The position numbers were made by a program, and so were the translations under genes. A model generated the notes under the pieces. It had not been told where the DNA came from and made no database searches. It was given only the letters and a program-made list of their open reading frames with translations. Below are positions 33,699 through 42,886 of a stretch of 64,000 bases of DNA, in pieces; the stretch's first letter is position 1; every line of letters starts with the position of its first letter. Origin of the DNA: Planctomycetota bacterium (lineage in GTDB: Bacteria; Planctomycetota; UBA1135; GCA-002686595); NCBI GenBank assembly GCA_002683825.1, contig NYUD01000043.1, positions 40,636-104,635 on the forward strand, written 5' to 3'.

Positions 33699-35849
33699 TC
33701 ACCCGCCGCTGATCGCCAGCACGACCTCGAGAACGTCCCCGGAGGCGACCGGAGAGCCCTCACGAAGTCGCACGCCGTCCCTCCAGAAGCCCGGGAGGAT
33801 CTCTTTGCCCGAGAAAAGCCAGCGGGTGGCGCGGGAATTTTCGTCGGACAGGGCGCGGACCACCTGGCCGAGCGGTAGCGGCAAGCGGGCCCTCAGGAAG
33901 CACTCCCGCCCCAGGATCTCGGCCAGGGCTCCGCTGGAGCGCAGCGTGATGCTGCCCGGCGCCCGCGGCCCGTTTGGCCCGTCCTCTGCCCCCGGGGACG
34001 GGGCTTCCCGCTCCGCCTCCGAGGACGCCACCTCGAGCCAGCGCACCCGCTCCCTGGACCAGACCTCCATGCTCCCGAAGCGGGGCGGGGCGTCGCCCTC
34101 GTCATCGAACCCGCGCACGAGGCGATACTCGGGGAGCATGCCGCGCGCCTCCAGCAAGGTCCGGGCGAAGGGCGGCGGCCCGCCGCGCCCGCCCAGGAGA
34201 TCGTCGATGCGCCGCTGCAGGAGGATCAGGTTGGCGCCCAGGGCCATCAAGCGCTCCGAGAGCGGCCATCCGTTCCATCCGGGCCCCGTTTCCTCACGTA
34301 TGCGCACGGGCAGGATCCGACGCGCGAGTTCCTCGAGGCTCAACACGCCGTCGGACAGGAGCCCGACGGCCGAGAAGGCGCAGAAGCCCGAGGCATCGAT
34401 GGCGGCAATGACGTTCTCGCACCACACGACCAGCCGGCCCTTGGCCGTGGTCGTGAGGGGATCCTCGCCGCCCGCCGGAATCGGCAGCCCGGTCACGGCC
34501 TCGATCCGATCGCGCCCGCCGAGCTCGGTGAGAAACGGAAAGCTGCGCATCGGATCCACGCCGCCGCCCGAAACACACTGGCCGAGCAGGATCGCCAGGT
34601 TGGAGTCCTCTCGAACGGACTGAGCCGTTCTCGAAGCCACACTCGCCGAGAGCCCCAGGGTCGAGGCCAGCCGCGAGGCTCCGCCGCGCCCGGGTGCGGA
34701 CTCCTCGTGCACGAGTCGAAAGAGCTCCGACCGGAGCTCCTCGAGGTTTCCACGCAAGGCCGCTCCTTCGAGCCGTCCCTCTTCACGGGCGTCGATGATC
34801 AGGGCAAGTACGGCGCCGGCCTCGCGCGCATCGATCGCGAGCTCGTCGCAGACCGAAAGCAACTCGAGGGAATCCTCGAAGCACGCCAGCCCGAGCTCCG
34901 TTCCGAGCGCCCGGCTGGCGCTGAAACGTGCGCCCTGGCGAGGGCCGTCCGGCCGATCGAAGACCCATCCGCAGGGGGTCGGACACCCGCGACAACCCTT
35001 GAACTCGACCCTTTGCTCGCGCGCCTGGTCGAAGAGCTCCTGCGCCTCGTCGCAAGACAGGGCACGATCGCCCTCTGCCGCGCGCAAGCCGCCGCGCGCG
35101 GACAGCGCGCCGAAGAGCTCGAAGGTGCCGCCCCGGGCACGCGCACGCAGCCGCGGCGAGCGGGTCAGCAGGCGGATGAGTTCCTCCGCTTCCCCGGCGA
35201 CGCCTTGAAAATCCTGATGCGCCTCGATGACCAGGGCCTTCAATCCCAGAGCAGCGAAGCTGGCGCCGAGCCCGCCGCGCCCGACGAAGCTCGGGGATTC
35301 GACGCCGGCAGCCAGGGATGCGAAGGGCACGCCCCGTTCCCCCGCGGGGCCGATGCAGAGGATCGCCGGACTCGCGAATTCCTCGAACAGGGCGCGCGCC
35401 GTCTCCCGCGGGGAGGCCCCGGCGAGCCGGGGTCGCTCCAGAAGCTCGACCCCCGTGTCGGGGCGCATGCGGAGCACGGCGCCGGAGAGCTCGCAACGCC
35501 CCCTCAGCCCGATGAAATCGGCGTGCGCGGCCAGGTGCGTTCCGAGCGCTCCGCCCACCTGGCCCGAGGCCAAGAGCCCCGAGAGCGGGGCGCGCCCCTG
35601 AATCGTGACCCGGGCCGCCGTCGGAAGAGCTCGCGCCACGCACTCCCCCACGGCGAGCACGAGGGCGGGCGCCTGCGGAGCCTCGGCGAGCCGTTCATGC
35701 AGCCACGCCGTCCCCTGGGCCACCCCCCCCCAGCCGGCGAATCCCGCGAAATCCGAAGATCCCAAACCCCACTGACTCGGAAGAACCCGCCTCCCCTCGA
35801 GCCGGAGCTCGAGACAACGGGACGCGGGACTTTCCACGGCGGGACTCAC
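33699..35849 (-). CDS. Aldehyde:ferredoxin oxidoreductase-like protein with C-terminal MoaD/ThiS-like domain
   Basis: A 716-residue fusion. Residues 1-630 follow the tungsten-dependent AOR family: an N-terminal pterin-binding region (VTIQGRAPLSGLLASGQVGGALG, ILCIGPAGERGVPFASL, VGRGGLGASFAALGLKALVI), the 4Fe-4S Cys set CRGCPTPC (Cys286, Cys289, Cys293) and the fourth Cys490 in DASGFCAF. Residues about 633-716 form a separate ubiquitin-like domain (ITLRSSGALAEILG... SGDVLEVVLAISGG) ending exactly in Gly-Gly, like the sulfur carrier MoaD. The start is GTG 35849. The enzyme would oxidise aldehydes or reduce acids using ferredoxin; the tail may supply sulfur for its own pterin. GT9 follows after 65 bp. 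Confidence 0.85.
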   Translation of the reverse strand: MSPAVESPASRCLELRLEGRRVLPSQWGLGSSDFAGFAGWGGVAQGTAWLHERLAEAPQAPALVLAVGECVARALPTAARVTIQGRAPLSGLLASGQVGGALGTHLAAHADFIGLRGRCELSGAVLRMRPDTGVELLERPRLAGASPRETARALFEEFASPAILCIGPAGERGVPFASLAAGVESPSFVGRGGLGASFAALGLKALVIEAHQDFQGVAGEAEELIRLLTRSPRLRARARGGTFELFGALSARGGLRAAEGDRALSCDEAQELFDQAREQRVEFKGCRGCPTPCGWVFDRPDGPRQGARFSASRALGTELGLACFEDSLELLSVCDELAIDAREAGAVLALIIDAREEGRLEGAALRGNLEELRSELFRLVHEESAPGRGGASRLASTLGLSASVASRTAQSVREDSNLAILLGQCVSGGGVDPMRSFPFLTELGGRDRIEAVTGLPIPAGGEDPLTTTAKGRLVVWCENVIAAIDASGFCAFSAVGLLSDGVLSLEELARRILPVRIREETGPGWNGWPLSERLMALGANLILLQRRIDDLLGGRGGPPPFARTLLEARGMLPEYRLVRGFDDEGDAPPRFGSMEVWSRERVRWLEVASSEAEREAPSPGAEDGPNGPRAPGSITLRSSGALAEILGRECFLRARLPLPLGQVVRALSDENSRATRWLFSGKEILPGFWRDGVRLREGSPVASGDVLEVVLAISGG

Positions 35850-35921
35850 GGCCCCATCATAGAACCCGGCCTTGTCCCCGTGCCAAACGCGTCCTACGGT
35901 TCGCATCCGCCCCCATACTCC

Positions 35922-36788
35922 GTGTTCAACTCCTTCAAAATAGGCACCGCCTTCGGGATTCCCATCCGGATTCACTGGACCTTCGTCGTGATGATCCTCG
36001 TCCTGATGATGAGGGTCCCCGGATCCAACACCGATTTTCTGCTGGCGGTGGGGGTACTGCTCACTTGCGTCCTGCTCCACGAACTCGGCCACAGCCTGGT
36101 GGCAAGGCGCTTCGGCATCCGCGTCATCGACATCACGTTCTGGCCCCTGGGGGGTATGGCGCGGATGAGCCAGATCCCCGAGAGTTCCAAGGTCGAGGGA
36201 CTCGTCGCGATCGCGGGACCGGCGGTCAACTTCGTGTTGGCGGCAGTGGGCGTCGTGGCGCTGATCCTGTTCGGCCCCCAGGCCGGCGGGACGTTCGACA
36301 GGTATGCGCAGACCTTCGTGTTCTGGAACCTGGGCCTGGGGATTTTCAATCTGGTTCCCGCCTTCCCCATGGATGGCGGGCGGATTCTGCGCGCCTTTTT
36401 CGCACGCAACCACGATTGGCTACGCGCGACCGAGATGGCGGTCTCGGTCGGCAGGCTGTGCGCCGGCATGATGTTCGCCGCCTCGCTCGCGTGGATGATG
36501 TCGGGCGGGGAGGGGATCTGCCTCCTGCCGCTGATCCCCCTGTTCATCTGGGTCGCCGGAGGGCGCGAGCTGTTGGTCGTGCGCTTGCGACATGCACAGA
36601 TGCACTTCGGCCAGCCCTTCGGCTCCCACCCGGGACAACCGGAATCGCAAACGGGCCGGCAGCCGAACGGTTCGCAACCCGAGTTCGGCCAACCTCCCGA
36701 AGTCAGTCACGGGCAGGGAAGCGGTTTCTCCGATGCGGACATCCGCACGCTGGAACAATTCCGCGGCCGCATGCGGCCGCCGGACTAA
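35922..36788 (+). CDS. Site-2 protease-like M50 metallopeptidase
   Basis: A 288-residue integral membrane protease. From the GTG at 35922 the start FNSFKIGTAFGIPIRIHWTFV is typical for the SpoIVFB/S2P group lacking a PDZ domain. Zinc motif HELGH at residues 53-57 and the second motif NLVPAFPMDGGR with Asp151 are intact. About five membrane segments are seen. Instead of CBS domains the C-terminus is a short Gln/Pro/Gly-rich tail (GSHPGQPESQTGRQPNGSQP) ending in a helix. An upstream GTG (35880) is possible. It diverges from the AOR-like gene across 72 bp and shares its stop with the convergent RDD gene (CTAA). Probable regulated intramembrane proteolysis; substrate unknown. Confidence 0.9.
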   Translation: MFNSFKIGTAFGIPIRIHWTFVVMILVLMMRVPGSNTDFLLAVGVLLTCVLLHELGHSLVARRFGIRVIDITFWPLGGMARMSQIPESSKVEGLVAIAGPAVNFVLAAVGVVALILFGPQAGGTFDRYAQTFVFWNLGLGIFNLVPAFPMDGGRILRAFFARNHDWLRATEMAVSVGRLCAGMMFAASLAWMMSGGEGICLLPLIPLFIWVAGGRELLVVRLRHAQMHFGQPFGSHPGQPESQTGRQPNGSQPEFGQPPEVSHGQGSGFSDADIRTLEQFRGRMRPPD

Positions 36789-37552
36789 GAGCGGCGCTGC
36801 TCGACGCCCAGGCGACCGCGCATCTGGCGGAGGAACAGGTACAGCTCGCGCAGAAACGCCTCCACTTCGCGCCGCTCCAGGCGCTCGGGAACCGGGCGAG
36901 CGAGCCGCGCCAGATACAGGGCTGCGGTGCGGCGCATGAGTCGACCGCGCGCCGCAGCATCGAGCCCCTTACGCCCGAGAAGTTCGCGAAGAAAGTCCAG
37001 ATCGCCGCGATTGAAACGCTCGGCCAGGGCCGGTGTCAGCTCGTAGCTCGGATGGGGAAGCTCCGACCAGCGCTCGCGCGCAAAGGGATCGACGGCCGCC
37101 CGTTCGTCCGTGGGCCGCAACACCAGTGTGCCGGCCACCAGATCACCGAGCCGCTGATGGCGCTCCGTGAACACCGCAGCGATCAGACCGGGAAAGAGGG
37201 GCGGCAAGATGTCCAGGGGATAGAACAACGCCCGCAGGAAGTGCTGAGTGAGCGTGGCCGGGTAACCGCGCTGATCCACGACGCGCACGCCCAGAAGTCG
37301 CTTTCCCGGAGTGGCGCCGTTCCAGAGGGCGGCGAAGAACACCTGGTAGCCGATCAGAAGGAGAATCCCCCCGGCCAGAAGGACCATCGCGCTCGAGCCG
37401 CCGAAACCGATGGCGAGCGCGGTGACCGCCACCAGCATGAGCAAGGCGAACACGGCGGCATCGAAAAGCGCCGCCAGGGTCCGGGTGCCCGGTCCCGCGA
37501 CGTCGAGGTGCAAAACGATGCCCTCGGGCGTGTCGATCTTGATCTCGGCCAC
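36785..37552 (-). CDS. RDD-family membrane protein
   Basis: A 255-residue protein. The RDD domain (about 18-145) has the Arg in PGTRTLAALFDAAVF and the Asp in later helices (GATPGKRLLGVRVVDQRGYPATLTQHFLRALFYPLDILP), with TERHQRLGDLVAGTLVL near the end. The soluble C-terminal 110 residues are helical and Arg-rich. RDD genes are regularly next to SpoIIM, MoxR and DUF58 genes, as here. Role unknown; some RDD proteins are ion or sodium transporters. It is divergent from the SpoIIM gene across 45 bp. Confidence 0.88.
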   Translation of the reverse strand: MAEIKIDTPEGIVLHLDVAGPGTRTLAALFDAAVFALLMLVAVTALAIGFGGSSAMVLLAGGILLLIGYQVFFAALWNGATPGKRLLGVRVVDQRGYPATLTQHFLRALFYPLDILPPLFPGLIAAVFTERHQRLGDLVAGTLVLRPTDERAAVDPFARERWSELPHPSYELTPALAERFNRGDLDFLRELLGRKGLDAAARGRLMRRTAALYLARLARPVPERLERREVEAFLRELYLFLRQMRGRLGVEQRRS

Positions 37553-37597
37553 GGGCGGACGTTAGCCGGGCGTGCGGCGGATCGCTAACGTTTCCCC

Positions 37598-38632
37598 ATG
37601 GCCGAGGCCGAATCCAAGACCCCCCCCGAGCTGCAGCACCTGCGTCGGCTGCGCCGTATCGTCAAGGGGGGCGGTATCGATCCGCGCTCCTCCACGGCTC
37701 CCGAGACCGCCGGAGAAGACGCGAGAGCCCGCTCTCTCGTCGAGCTGCCCCGACTCTATCGTTTCGCGTCGTCGCTCGCCGCTCGTCTGGAGCTCACGGG
37801 AGAGCACCCGCGCTTGCTACGGGAGACCCGCAGCCTGGTCGCAGATGCACACGCACTGCTTTATCGCGAGCGGCACATCTCCACGCGGCCGTGGCACGAA
37901 CGCATCGCCGCCTTTCTCTTTGCAGAGTGCCCACGCACGATCCGGGAAGAGTGGCGGCTTCTATGCTTGAGCTTCTTCTTGCTCTACGGCCTGGCCGCGC
38001 TTTCGTATCTTCTGGTGCGGAACGATCTCGACCTGGCGCACTCGTTGCTCTCGCCCGTGATGGTCGAACAGGAGATCGCCCAGCTGCAGGACACGGCGGA
38101 AGGCGAACCGTTTCGTGGCAACTTCACCTTCGGACTGGCCGAGTCTCCGACCACCGCGGGTTGGATCATGCTGCACAACATGGGGGTCGGCGTGCTCTTC
38201 TTCAGCCTGGCATTGCTCCCGCCGCTCTATTTCTACCTGCTTTCCACGAATGCGCTCATGTTGGGCACCTACACGGCGGTCGCGGGTCACTGGGGGCAAG
38301 CCGGCGCGATCTCATCGCTGCTCTGGTGTCACGGTGTGCTCGAGATCCAGGCCATCGTCCTGGCGGGAACCGCGGGCCTCTTGCTCATTCGCGCATTGAT
38401 CCGCCCCGGCCCGTGGACGCGCCGTCACGCCCTCGTTCTGGAAAGCGCGCGCTCCCTGAGACTTCTGATCCCCGTTTTCCCGATCCTATTCTTCGCAGGC
38501 ATCATCGAGGGCTTCGTCACGCCGAACGCTTCGTACCAGGTGCGCATGGCGTTCGCCGTCACGACGGGGGTTCTGCTCCTGGGATGGGGGCTCTTCGGGG
38601 GTAGGCGGGTCAGCGGGGACACGGAGCCCTAG
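37598..38632 (+). CDS. SpoIIM/DUF95-family membrane protein
   Basis: A 344-residue protein with a soluble helical N-terminal part (about 1-110) and six or so membrane helices. Family features are the N-terminal RLYRFASSLAARLEL, then RTIREEWRLLCLSFFLLYGLAALSYLL, SPTTAGWIMLHNMGVGVLFFSLALLPPLYFYLLSTNALMLGTY, the characteristic LLWCHGVLEIQAIVLAGTAGLLL (the HGxxE pattern) and ALIRPGPWTRRHAL. In sporulating Firmicutes SpoIIM acts with SpoIID/P in engulfment, but most homologues sit in RDD/MoxR clusters of non-sporulating bacteria with unknown role. The stop is shared with the convergent DUF58 gene (CTAG). Confidence 0.88.
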   Translation: MAEAESKTPPELQHLRRLRRIVKGGGIDPRSSTAPETAGEDARARSLVELPRLYRFASSLAARLELTGEHPRLLRETRSLVADAHALLYRERHISTRPWHERIAAFLFAECPRTIREEWRLLCLSFFLLYGLAALSYLLVRNDLDLAHSLLSPVMVEQEIAQLQDTAEGEPFRGNFTFGLAESPTTAGWIMLHNMGVGVLFFSLALLPPLYFYLLSTNALMLGTYTAVAGHWGQAGAISSLLWCHGVLEIQAIVLAGTAGLLLIRALIRPGPWTRRHALVLESARSLRLLIPVFPILFFAGIIEGFVTPNASYQVRMAFAVTTGVLLLGWGLFGGRRVSGDTEP

Positions 38633-39978
38633 CCGGTACGACGCTCTTCCAGCCAGGCCGCCAGGAGCGGCGCCGCAGCTTCGGCCGGCAGCGCATCCAG
38701 GACCCGCGCCCCGCTCGAGGAGAGCCTGCGCAGGGCGCGCCGGCGATCCTCCGCCAGGTCCAGGGCGCAGGCGCGAATCGCCGCGGCCTGGCCCCCGTCC
38801 TCCGCAGCCGCACGCAACTCCGGGTCGTCCAGGGCGGCGAAGATGAGCTGATGGCGGCTCGAGCGATTCGCCAGGGCCTTTCTCTGCTCTTCGATCGACA
38901 GCGGATCGGCCACGTCGGAGAGAACCAAAACCGTCGCACGCCTTCGATGGTGGACGGCGAGTTCGCGCAGCGCGTTGGAGAGATCGGAATCCCCGGAGGT
39001 CGGTTGCTGATCGAAAAGAGCGCGCGACAGACGCTTCAACTGAAGTGCGCCACGGGCGGGCGCGACGAAGCACTTCAGACCCCGCTCGAAAACCGCCGCT
39101 CCGACGCGATCGCCCTTCGAGAGGGCGACCGCCCCCAGCTCGAGCGCCGCGTCCAGGGCCCAGTCGAGCTTGGTCCAGCCGCGCATCCCCCCCCCGGTCG
39201 AGGTGGCGCGCATCCTGCGACCGCCATCGATCAACAGGAAGATCTCCTGGCCGCGTTCGAGCTGGTATTGACGCACCATGGGCTTGCCCCGGCGGGCGAA
39301 GGCCTTCCAGTCGATGCGCCGCACGTCGTCTCCGTGGATGTACTCGCGCAGGGACTCGAATTCACTGGCTCCGCCGTGGCGGCGAATCAGGCGGATGCCC
39401 AGATCGCGCCAGCGTTCACTGGCCGCCAGACGCAGGGTCTGGGACAGGTTTTGCAGGGCGGGCTCAACGGCGATCGACTGCCCTCCCCGAAAACGGGTCG
39501 TGCGCTGCAAGAGCCCCAGACGGGAGCTCAAGAAGAGCCGCAGATCCCCGAAGCGATACTCCCCCCGTCGGCCGCAAACAAAGGTACGCAGAACGGCGGT
39601 ACGTCCGCCCCCATCCAGCGTCGCTCGATCCGGCCCGCCGGAAGGATCCCGGCTCAGCCCGTGAGAGAGCGAACCTTCACGCACCTCGAAGGCCGCCGGA
39701 AACTCCTCGTACACCTCGACCGAAAGCCCCGCGGCCTGCTTGAGAACCAGTTCGAGTCGGCGCTCGAATTCGCGCGACAGGCCGACGCGCTCGGGGAAGA
39801 CCCTGCGCACCTCGAAGCCCGAGGGCGAGGGTGTCCTCCACACATCCAGCGCCACGGCAGCCGCGAAGAGGCCGTCGAGCACCAGAACGGGCCGGCGCAG
39901 CTCCTCGAAGAGAACGCCCGCCGCGGACAGCGCCAAGAGCACACCGCAAATTCGGATGGCACGTCTGGTCGGAATCAG
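38629..39978 (-). CDS. DUF58-family protein with vWA-like fold, proposed CTG start
   Basis: A 449-residue protein: two hydrophobic segments at the N-terminus (IRICGVLLALSAAGVLFEELRRPVLVLDGLFAAAVAL), a beta-rich central part, then the DUF58 core GGASEFESLREYIHGDDVRRIDWKAFARRGKPMVRQYQLERGQEIFLLIDGG and vWA-like strands (ATVLVLSDVADPL). The family normally begins MxPTRRA; here LIPTRRAIRICG follows a CTG at 39978 that overlaps the moxR stop as CTGA, and no ATG, GTG or TTG lies close upstream in frame. The first downstream GTG (39942) would cut the first helix. So CTG initiation is proposed. DUF58 proteins partner MoxR ATPases. Confidence 0.88.
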   Translation of the reverse strand: MIPTRRAIRICGVLLALSAAGVLFEELRRPVLVLDGLFAAAVALDVWRTPSPSGFEVRRVFPERVGLSREFERRLELVLKQAAGLSVEVYEEFPAAFEVREGSLSHGLSRDPSGGPDRATLDGGGRTAVLRTFVCGRRGEYRFGDLRLFLSSRLGLLQRTTRFRGGQSIAVEPALQNLSQTLRLAASERWRDLGIRLIRRHGGASEFESLREYIHGDDVRRIDWKAFARRGKPMVRQYQLERGQEIFLLIDGGRRMRATSTGGGMRGWTKLDWALDAALELGAVALSKGDRVGAAVFERGLKCFVAPARGALQLKRLSRALFDQQPTSGDSDLSNALRELAVHHRRRATVLVLSDVADPLSIEEQRKALANRSSRHQLIFAALDDPELRAAAEDGGQAAAIRACALDLAEDRRRALRRLSSSGARVLDALPAEAAAPLLAAWLEERRTG

Positions 39979-40964
39979 CGCGGCACCTCCACACGATCCA
40001 GAATCCCCAGCAGGATGTCGTCCGGAAGGACACCCTCGATCTCCTCCGCCGGATCCAGCGCGATGCGGTGGCGCAGCGCGGGAAGGAAGATCTCCTTGAT
40101 GTCGTCGGGCGTGACGTAGTCCCTTCCCCGCAAAGCCGCATGGGCCTTCGCCCCTCGCAGGAGCATCACTCCCGCGCGCGGACTCGCGCCCAGAACCAGC
40201 GACGGCGCAGTGCGCGTCTCTCCGAAGAGCCGCACGAGATAGGCGGGGAGATCCTCCCGCACCTCGACCGTTTCGATGCAATCCTGGGCGAGCTTGAGCT
40301 CTTCTGCCGTCGCGACCGCTTCGACGCCCAGTTCGGCCGGGCCGGCGGTCGGCGCTCGCGTGTGCGACTCGCTGAGGAGCCGGGTCTCGACCTCCGGCTC
40401 CGGATAGGAGACCAGGATCTTGAAGAGGAACCGATCCAGCTGGGCCTCGGGCAAGGGGTAGGTCCCCTCGTGCTCGATGGGGTTCATCGTGGCGAACACG
40501 ACGAAGGAGTCCGGCAGCGCATGTTCTCGCCCATCGATCGTCACCGATCCCTCTTGCATCGCCTCCAGGAGGGCGGACTGTGTCTTGGCCGGAGCGCGGT
40601 TGATCTCATCACACAGAACGAAGCGCGCGAAGATAGGGCCCCCCCGAAAGCTGAACTCACCCTCGCCGGGATGGAAGATGCTGGTACCCATGACGTCCGC
40701 CGGCATGAGGTCGGGCGTGAACTGAATGCGGGCAAAGGATCCACCGAGGGCCTGGGCCAGCGTTCGAACGAGAAGCGTCTTCGCCACCCCCGGCGGTCCC
40801 TCCAGCAGGGCGTGCCCCCCGGCCAACAGGGCGACGAGCGCGAAGTCCAGTTCTCGCTCCATCCCCACCAACGCTTTCCGCGCCGATCGGCGAACGGCCT
40901 CGGTCAGTTTCGTGACCGGGGCGACCGAGGGTGCAGGCATGTTCTCGTTCGTGTCTTCCATCAA
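39975..40964 (-). CDS. MoxR-family AAA+ ATPase
   Basis: A 329-residue cytoplasmic ATPase. Walker A is LEGPPGVAKT, Walker B VLCDEINRAPAKTQSALLEAMQEGSVTIDG, followed by FATMNPIEHEGTYPLPEAQLDRFLFKI and the sensor II region GASPRAGVMLLRGAKAHAAL, all family signatures. MoxR proteins act as chaperones that load cofactors or activate vWA proteins, here most likely the DUF58 product encoded next and coupled by CTGA. The start is at 40964; the DUF4350 gene precedes it by 21 nt. Confidence 0.95.
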   Translation of the reverse strand: MMEDTNENMPAPSVAPVTKLTEAVRRSARKALVGMERELDFALVALLAGGHALLEGPPGVAKTLLVRTLAQALGGSFARIQFTPDLMPADVMGTSIFHPGEGEFSFRGGPIFARFVLCDEINRAPAKTQSALLEAMQEGSVTIDGREHALPDSFVVFATMNPIEHEGTYPLPEAQLDRFLFKILVSYPEPEVETRLLSESHTRAPTAGPAELGVEAVATAEELKLAQDCIETVEVREDLPAYLVRLFGETRTAPSLVLGASPRAGVMLLRGAKAHAALRGRDYVTPDDIKEIFLPALRHRIALDPAEEIEGVLPDDILLGILDRVEVPR

Positions 40965-40985
40965 GCCTCCCGTTGAGCGGGCATC

Positions 40986-42266
40986 CTACTTTTGATCCCC
41001 TTGTGAGAGGAGCGCGGCCTCCAGATCCGCCAACTCCATCCCCAGATCCTCGAGCGCCTCCGCACTTCCAGGGGGCTCGGCGAGAAACACTTCCCGGGCC
41101 TTCCGCAAGCTCGCCCTGCCTCCGCCGGGCATCAGCGCTGACAGGATCGGCTCGACCTCTTCGACCTTCAGCGGACGCAGTGAATCGTCCTCACCGTGGC
41201 GCTGGCCGGCGCGTCGGCCGAGTCGCCGCAGCACGCCCCGCCGCAGGAGTCGCCCCAGAAGATCGAATCTCTTGTGACGCACCAGGAGAGCGGCAAACCC
41301 GCGCGCGCGCATGAGCGGCGACACGCCCTCGAAGACCTCGGGATCGCGCGTGAACGCCCTGCACCAGGCAGCGCTCCAGAACAGAAGGACTCCGAGGAAG
41401 ACCAGGTGCAAGGTGAACAAGAGGGAGTCCGGCGCGAAGGCGAGTTCGAGGGGCGACGTGGGCGACCAGAGTCCGAGGGCGTACTCATCGAAGAGAACCG
41501 GGCCCTCCCCCGCAAACTCCTCGGCCAAACGCACGAGCAGGAGCCCGTGGTCCGCTTCGGCGATCGCGTCGTTCTCGAAGGGGTCCTCTTCGCAACCGAG
41601 CAGCACGAGCCGGCCGCGCTCGATCTCGAGCGAGTAGGCGACGGGGCGCTCCTGGGCGTCCGCCAGAAGGACCTCGAGGTCCATCGTGCCCGCCCGGTCC
41701 GTGTTCCGATCGGATCTCGGATGGGGCCAGACCGGCCACTCCAAAGAGAGCTCTTCTCCCGAGTCGAGGAATGCCGAACCCGAGATGGGATCGTCGAGCT
41801 CTTCCTCGTGGAGTCGCCGCATCTCGGCGAGCGGATCGAGTTCCAGGGTTTCTTCGAAGAACCCCAGGAGTTCGGAATCGGCGTGACAGACGATCGTCCC
41901 CCCCTGCTCCATGTAGCGCAGGTAGTGGCGGCGGTCGCGTAAACGGCGGCCGCTACGGAACTCGGCGTCCTCGGAATCACTGCGGGATCCAGCGCTCACC
42001 GGTTGGACGGGTACGCCGGCGATGAAAAGGACGCTCTTTTTGGGAGGAAAATCGCCGGCGAGCAAACCCGGTTCGCGCGTCCACGCTCGAACCTCGAAAC
42101 CCAGCTCGTCCAGCAGGAGGAAGGCCGCACGCCGCCCGGTGTCTTCCGTCGAAAAGGCGCTCCCCGGACGACCGTGGCCGGCTGAGCCGCCACCTGACAA
42201 CGCAGCTCCGACGATGAGAAGCAAGAAAAAGCCCGGCAGGAGAAAACGAAAAAAGCCGCCTTTCAC
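40986..42266 (-). CDS. DUF4350-like membrane protein
   Basis: A 426-residue protein with an N-terminal membrane segment (FFRFLLPGFFLLLIVGAALSG), a GATase-like extracytoplasmic domain (GRRAAFLLLDELGFEVRAWTREP, SVLFIAG, LRYMEQGGTIVCHAD, GRLVLLGCEEDPFENDAIAEADHGLLLVRLAEEF, VLFDEY) and a second membrane segment (LLFTLHLVFLGVLLFWSAAW) near residue 280 followed by a cytoplasmic helical tail. This layout is that of DUF4350 proteins in MoxR clusters. The GTG start overlaps the stop of the DUF4129-like gene (GTGA). Function unknown. Confidence 0.82.
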   Translation of the reverse strand: MKGGFFRFLLPGFFLLLIVGAALSGGGSAGHGRPGSAFSTEDTGRRAAFLLLDELGFEVRAWTREPGLLAGDFPPKKSVLFIAGVPVQPVSAGSRSDSEDAEFRSGRRLRDRRHYLRYMEQGGTIVCHADSELLGFFEETLELDPLAEMRRLHEEELDDPISGSAFLDSGEELSLEWPVWPHPRSDRNTDRAGTMDLEVLLADAQERPVAYSLEIERGRLVLLGCEEDPFENDAIAEADHGLLLVRLAEEFAGEGPVLFDEYALGLWSPTSPLELAFAPDSLLFTLHLVFLGVLLFWSAAWCRAFTRDPEVFEGVSPLMRARGFAALLVRHKRFDLLGRLLRRGVLRRLGRRAGQRHGEDDSLRPLKVEEVEPILSALMPGGGRASLRKAREVFLAEPPGSAEALEDLGMELADLEAALLSQGDQK

Positions 42267-42886
42267 GACCCTGCCCCCGACTCGAATCTCCCGCGCGGGG
42301 CATTGATTTCGTTCGCAACCAACCCTTCGAGGCGATCGAGATCCTCGGGCTGAATCCGGCCGCGTCCGAACTCCTTCGGCTCGAAATCGACCACGATGTC
42401 ATTCAGAAGCCTGCGCACGCGTTTCGAGGGTTCACCGCGCCGCAGCAGTTCGCGGTTGGTCCAGGCCTCGTGGAACTTCAGCCCCCCCCTGCGGCTGGAC
42501 CCGACGAGAAGAGCAAAAAGGTAGAGGCGGAGAGCTTTCCTCGATTCACCTTGCCTACGCGCCTCCCGCGCTTTCTCGGCAAGCCTGCGCGCTCGATCCA
42601 AGGCCGGAGTTCGCGCGGTTCGATCGATCCCGGCCGAGCGCTTTGCCGCACGCACGTTACGGATCCACAGCGTTGCGTACACGACCGTCGAGAGGATCAG
42701 GAAGGCGATCAGGAACCAGCGAAAGAGCTCTTCGAGCGGAAGAACCAGATCGAACTCGAAGTTCGCGGCGATCCAGTCCCACACATCGTCCCAGAGGGTG
42801 CGCTCTTCGGTGAACTCAGGACCCGTGAGGATTTTGTGCAGCGTCGACGCGACGGCCTCGGGAGCGATTCCTTCCTGCGTTTGCAT
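42263..42886 (-). CDS. DUF4129-like membrane protein
   Basis: A 207-residue protein with one membrane helix (WFLIAFLILSTVVYATLWI, about 61-79) and a cytoplasmic part with ALDRARRLAEKAREARRQGESRKALRLYLFALLV and LKFHEAWTNRELLRR. This matches the short C-terminal domain of DUF4129 proteins that accompany MoxR and DUF58. Its ATG overlaps the stop of the preceding gene by one base, and its stop overlaps the DUF4350 start. The family call rests on context plus topology. Confidence 0.7.
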   Translation of the reverse strand: MQTQEGIAPEAVASTLHKILTGPEFTEERTLWDDVWDWIAANFEFDLVLPLEELFRWFLIAFLILSTVVYATLWIRNVRAAKRSAGIDRTARTPALDRARRLAEKAREARRQGESRKALRLYLFALLVGSSRRGGLKFHEAWTNRELLRRGEPSKRVRRLLNDIVVDFEPKEFGRGRIQPEDLDRLEGLVANEINAPRGRFESGAGS

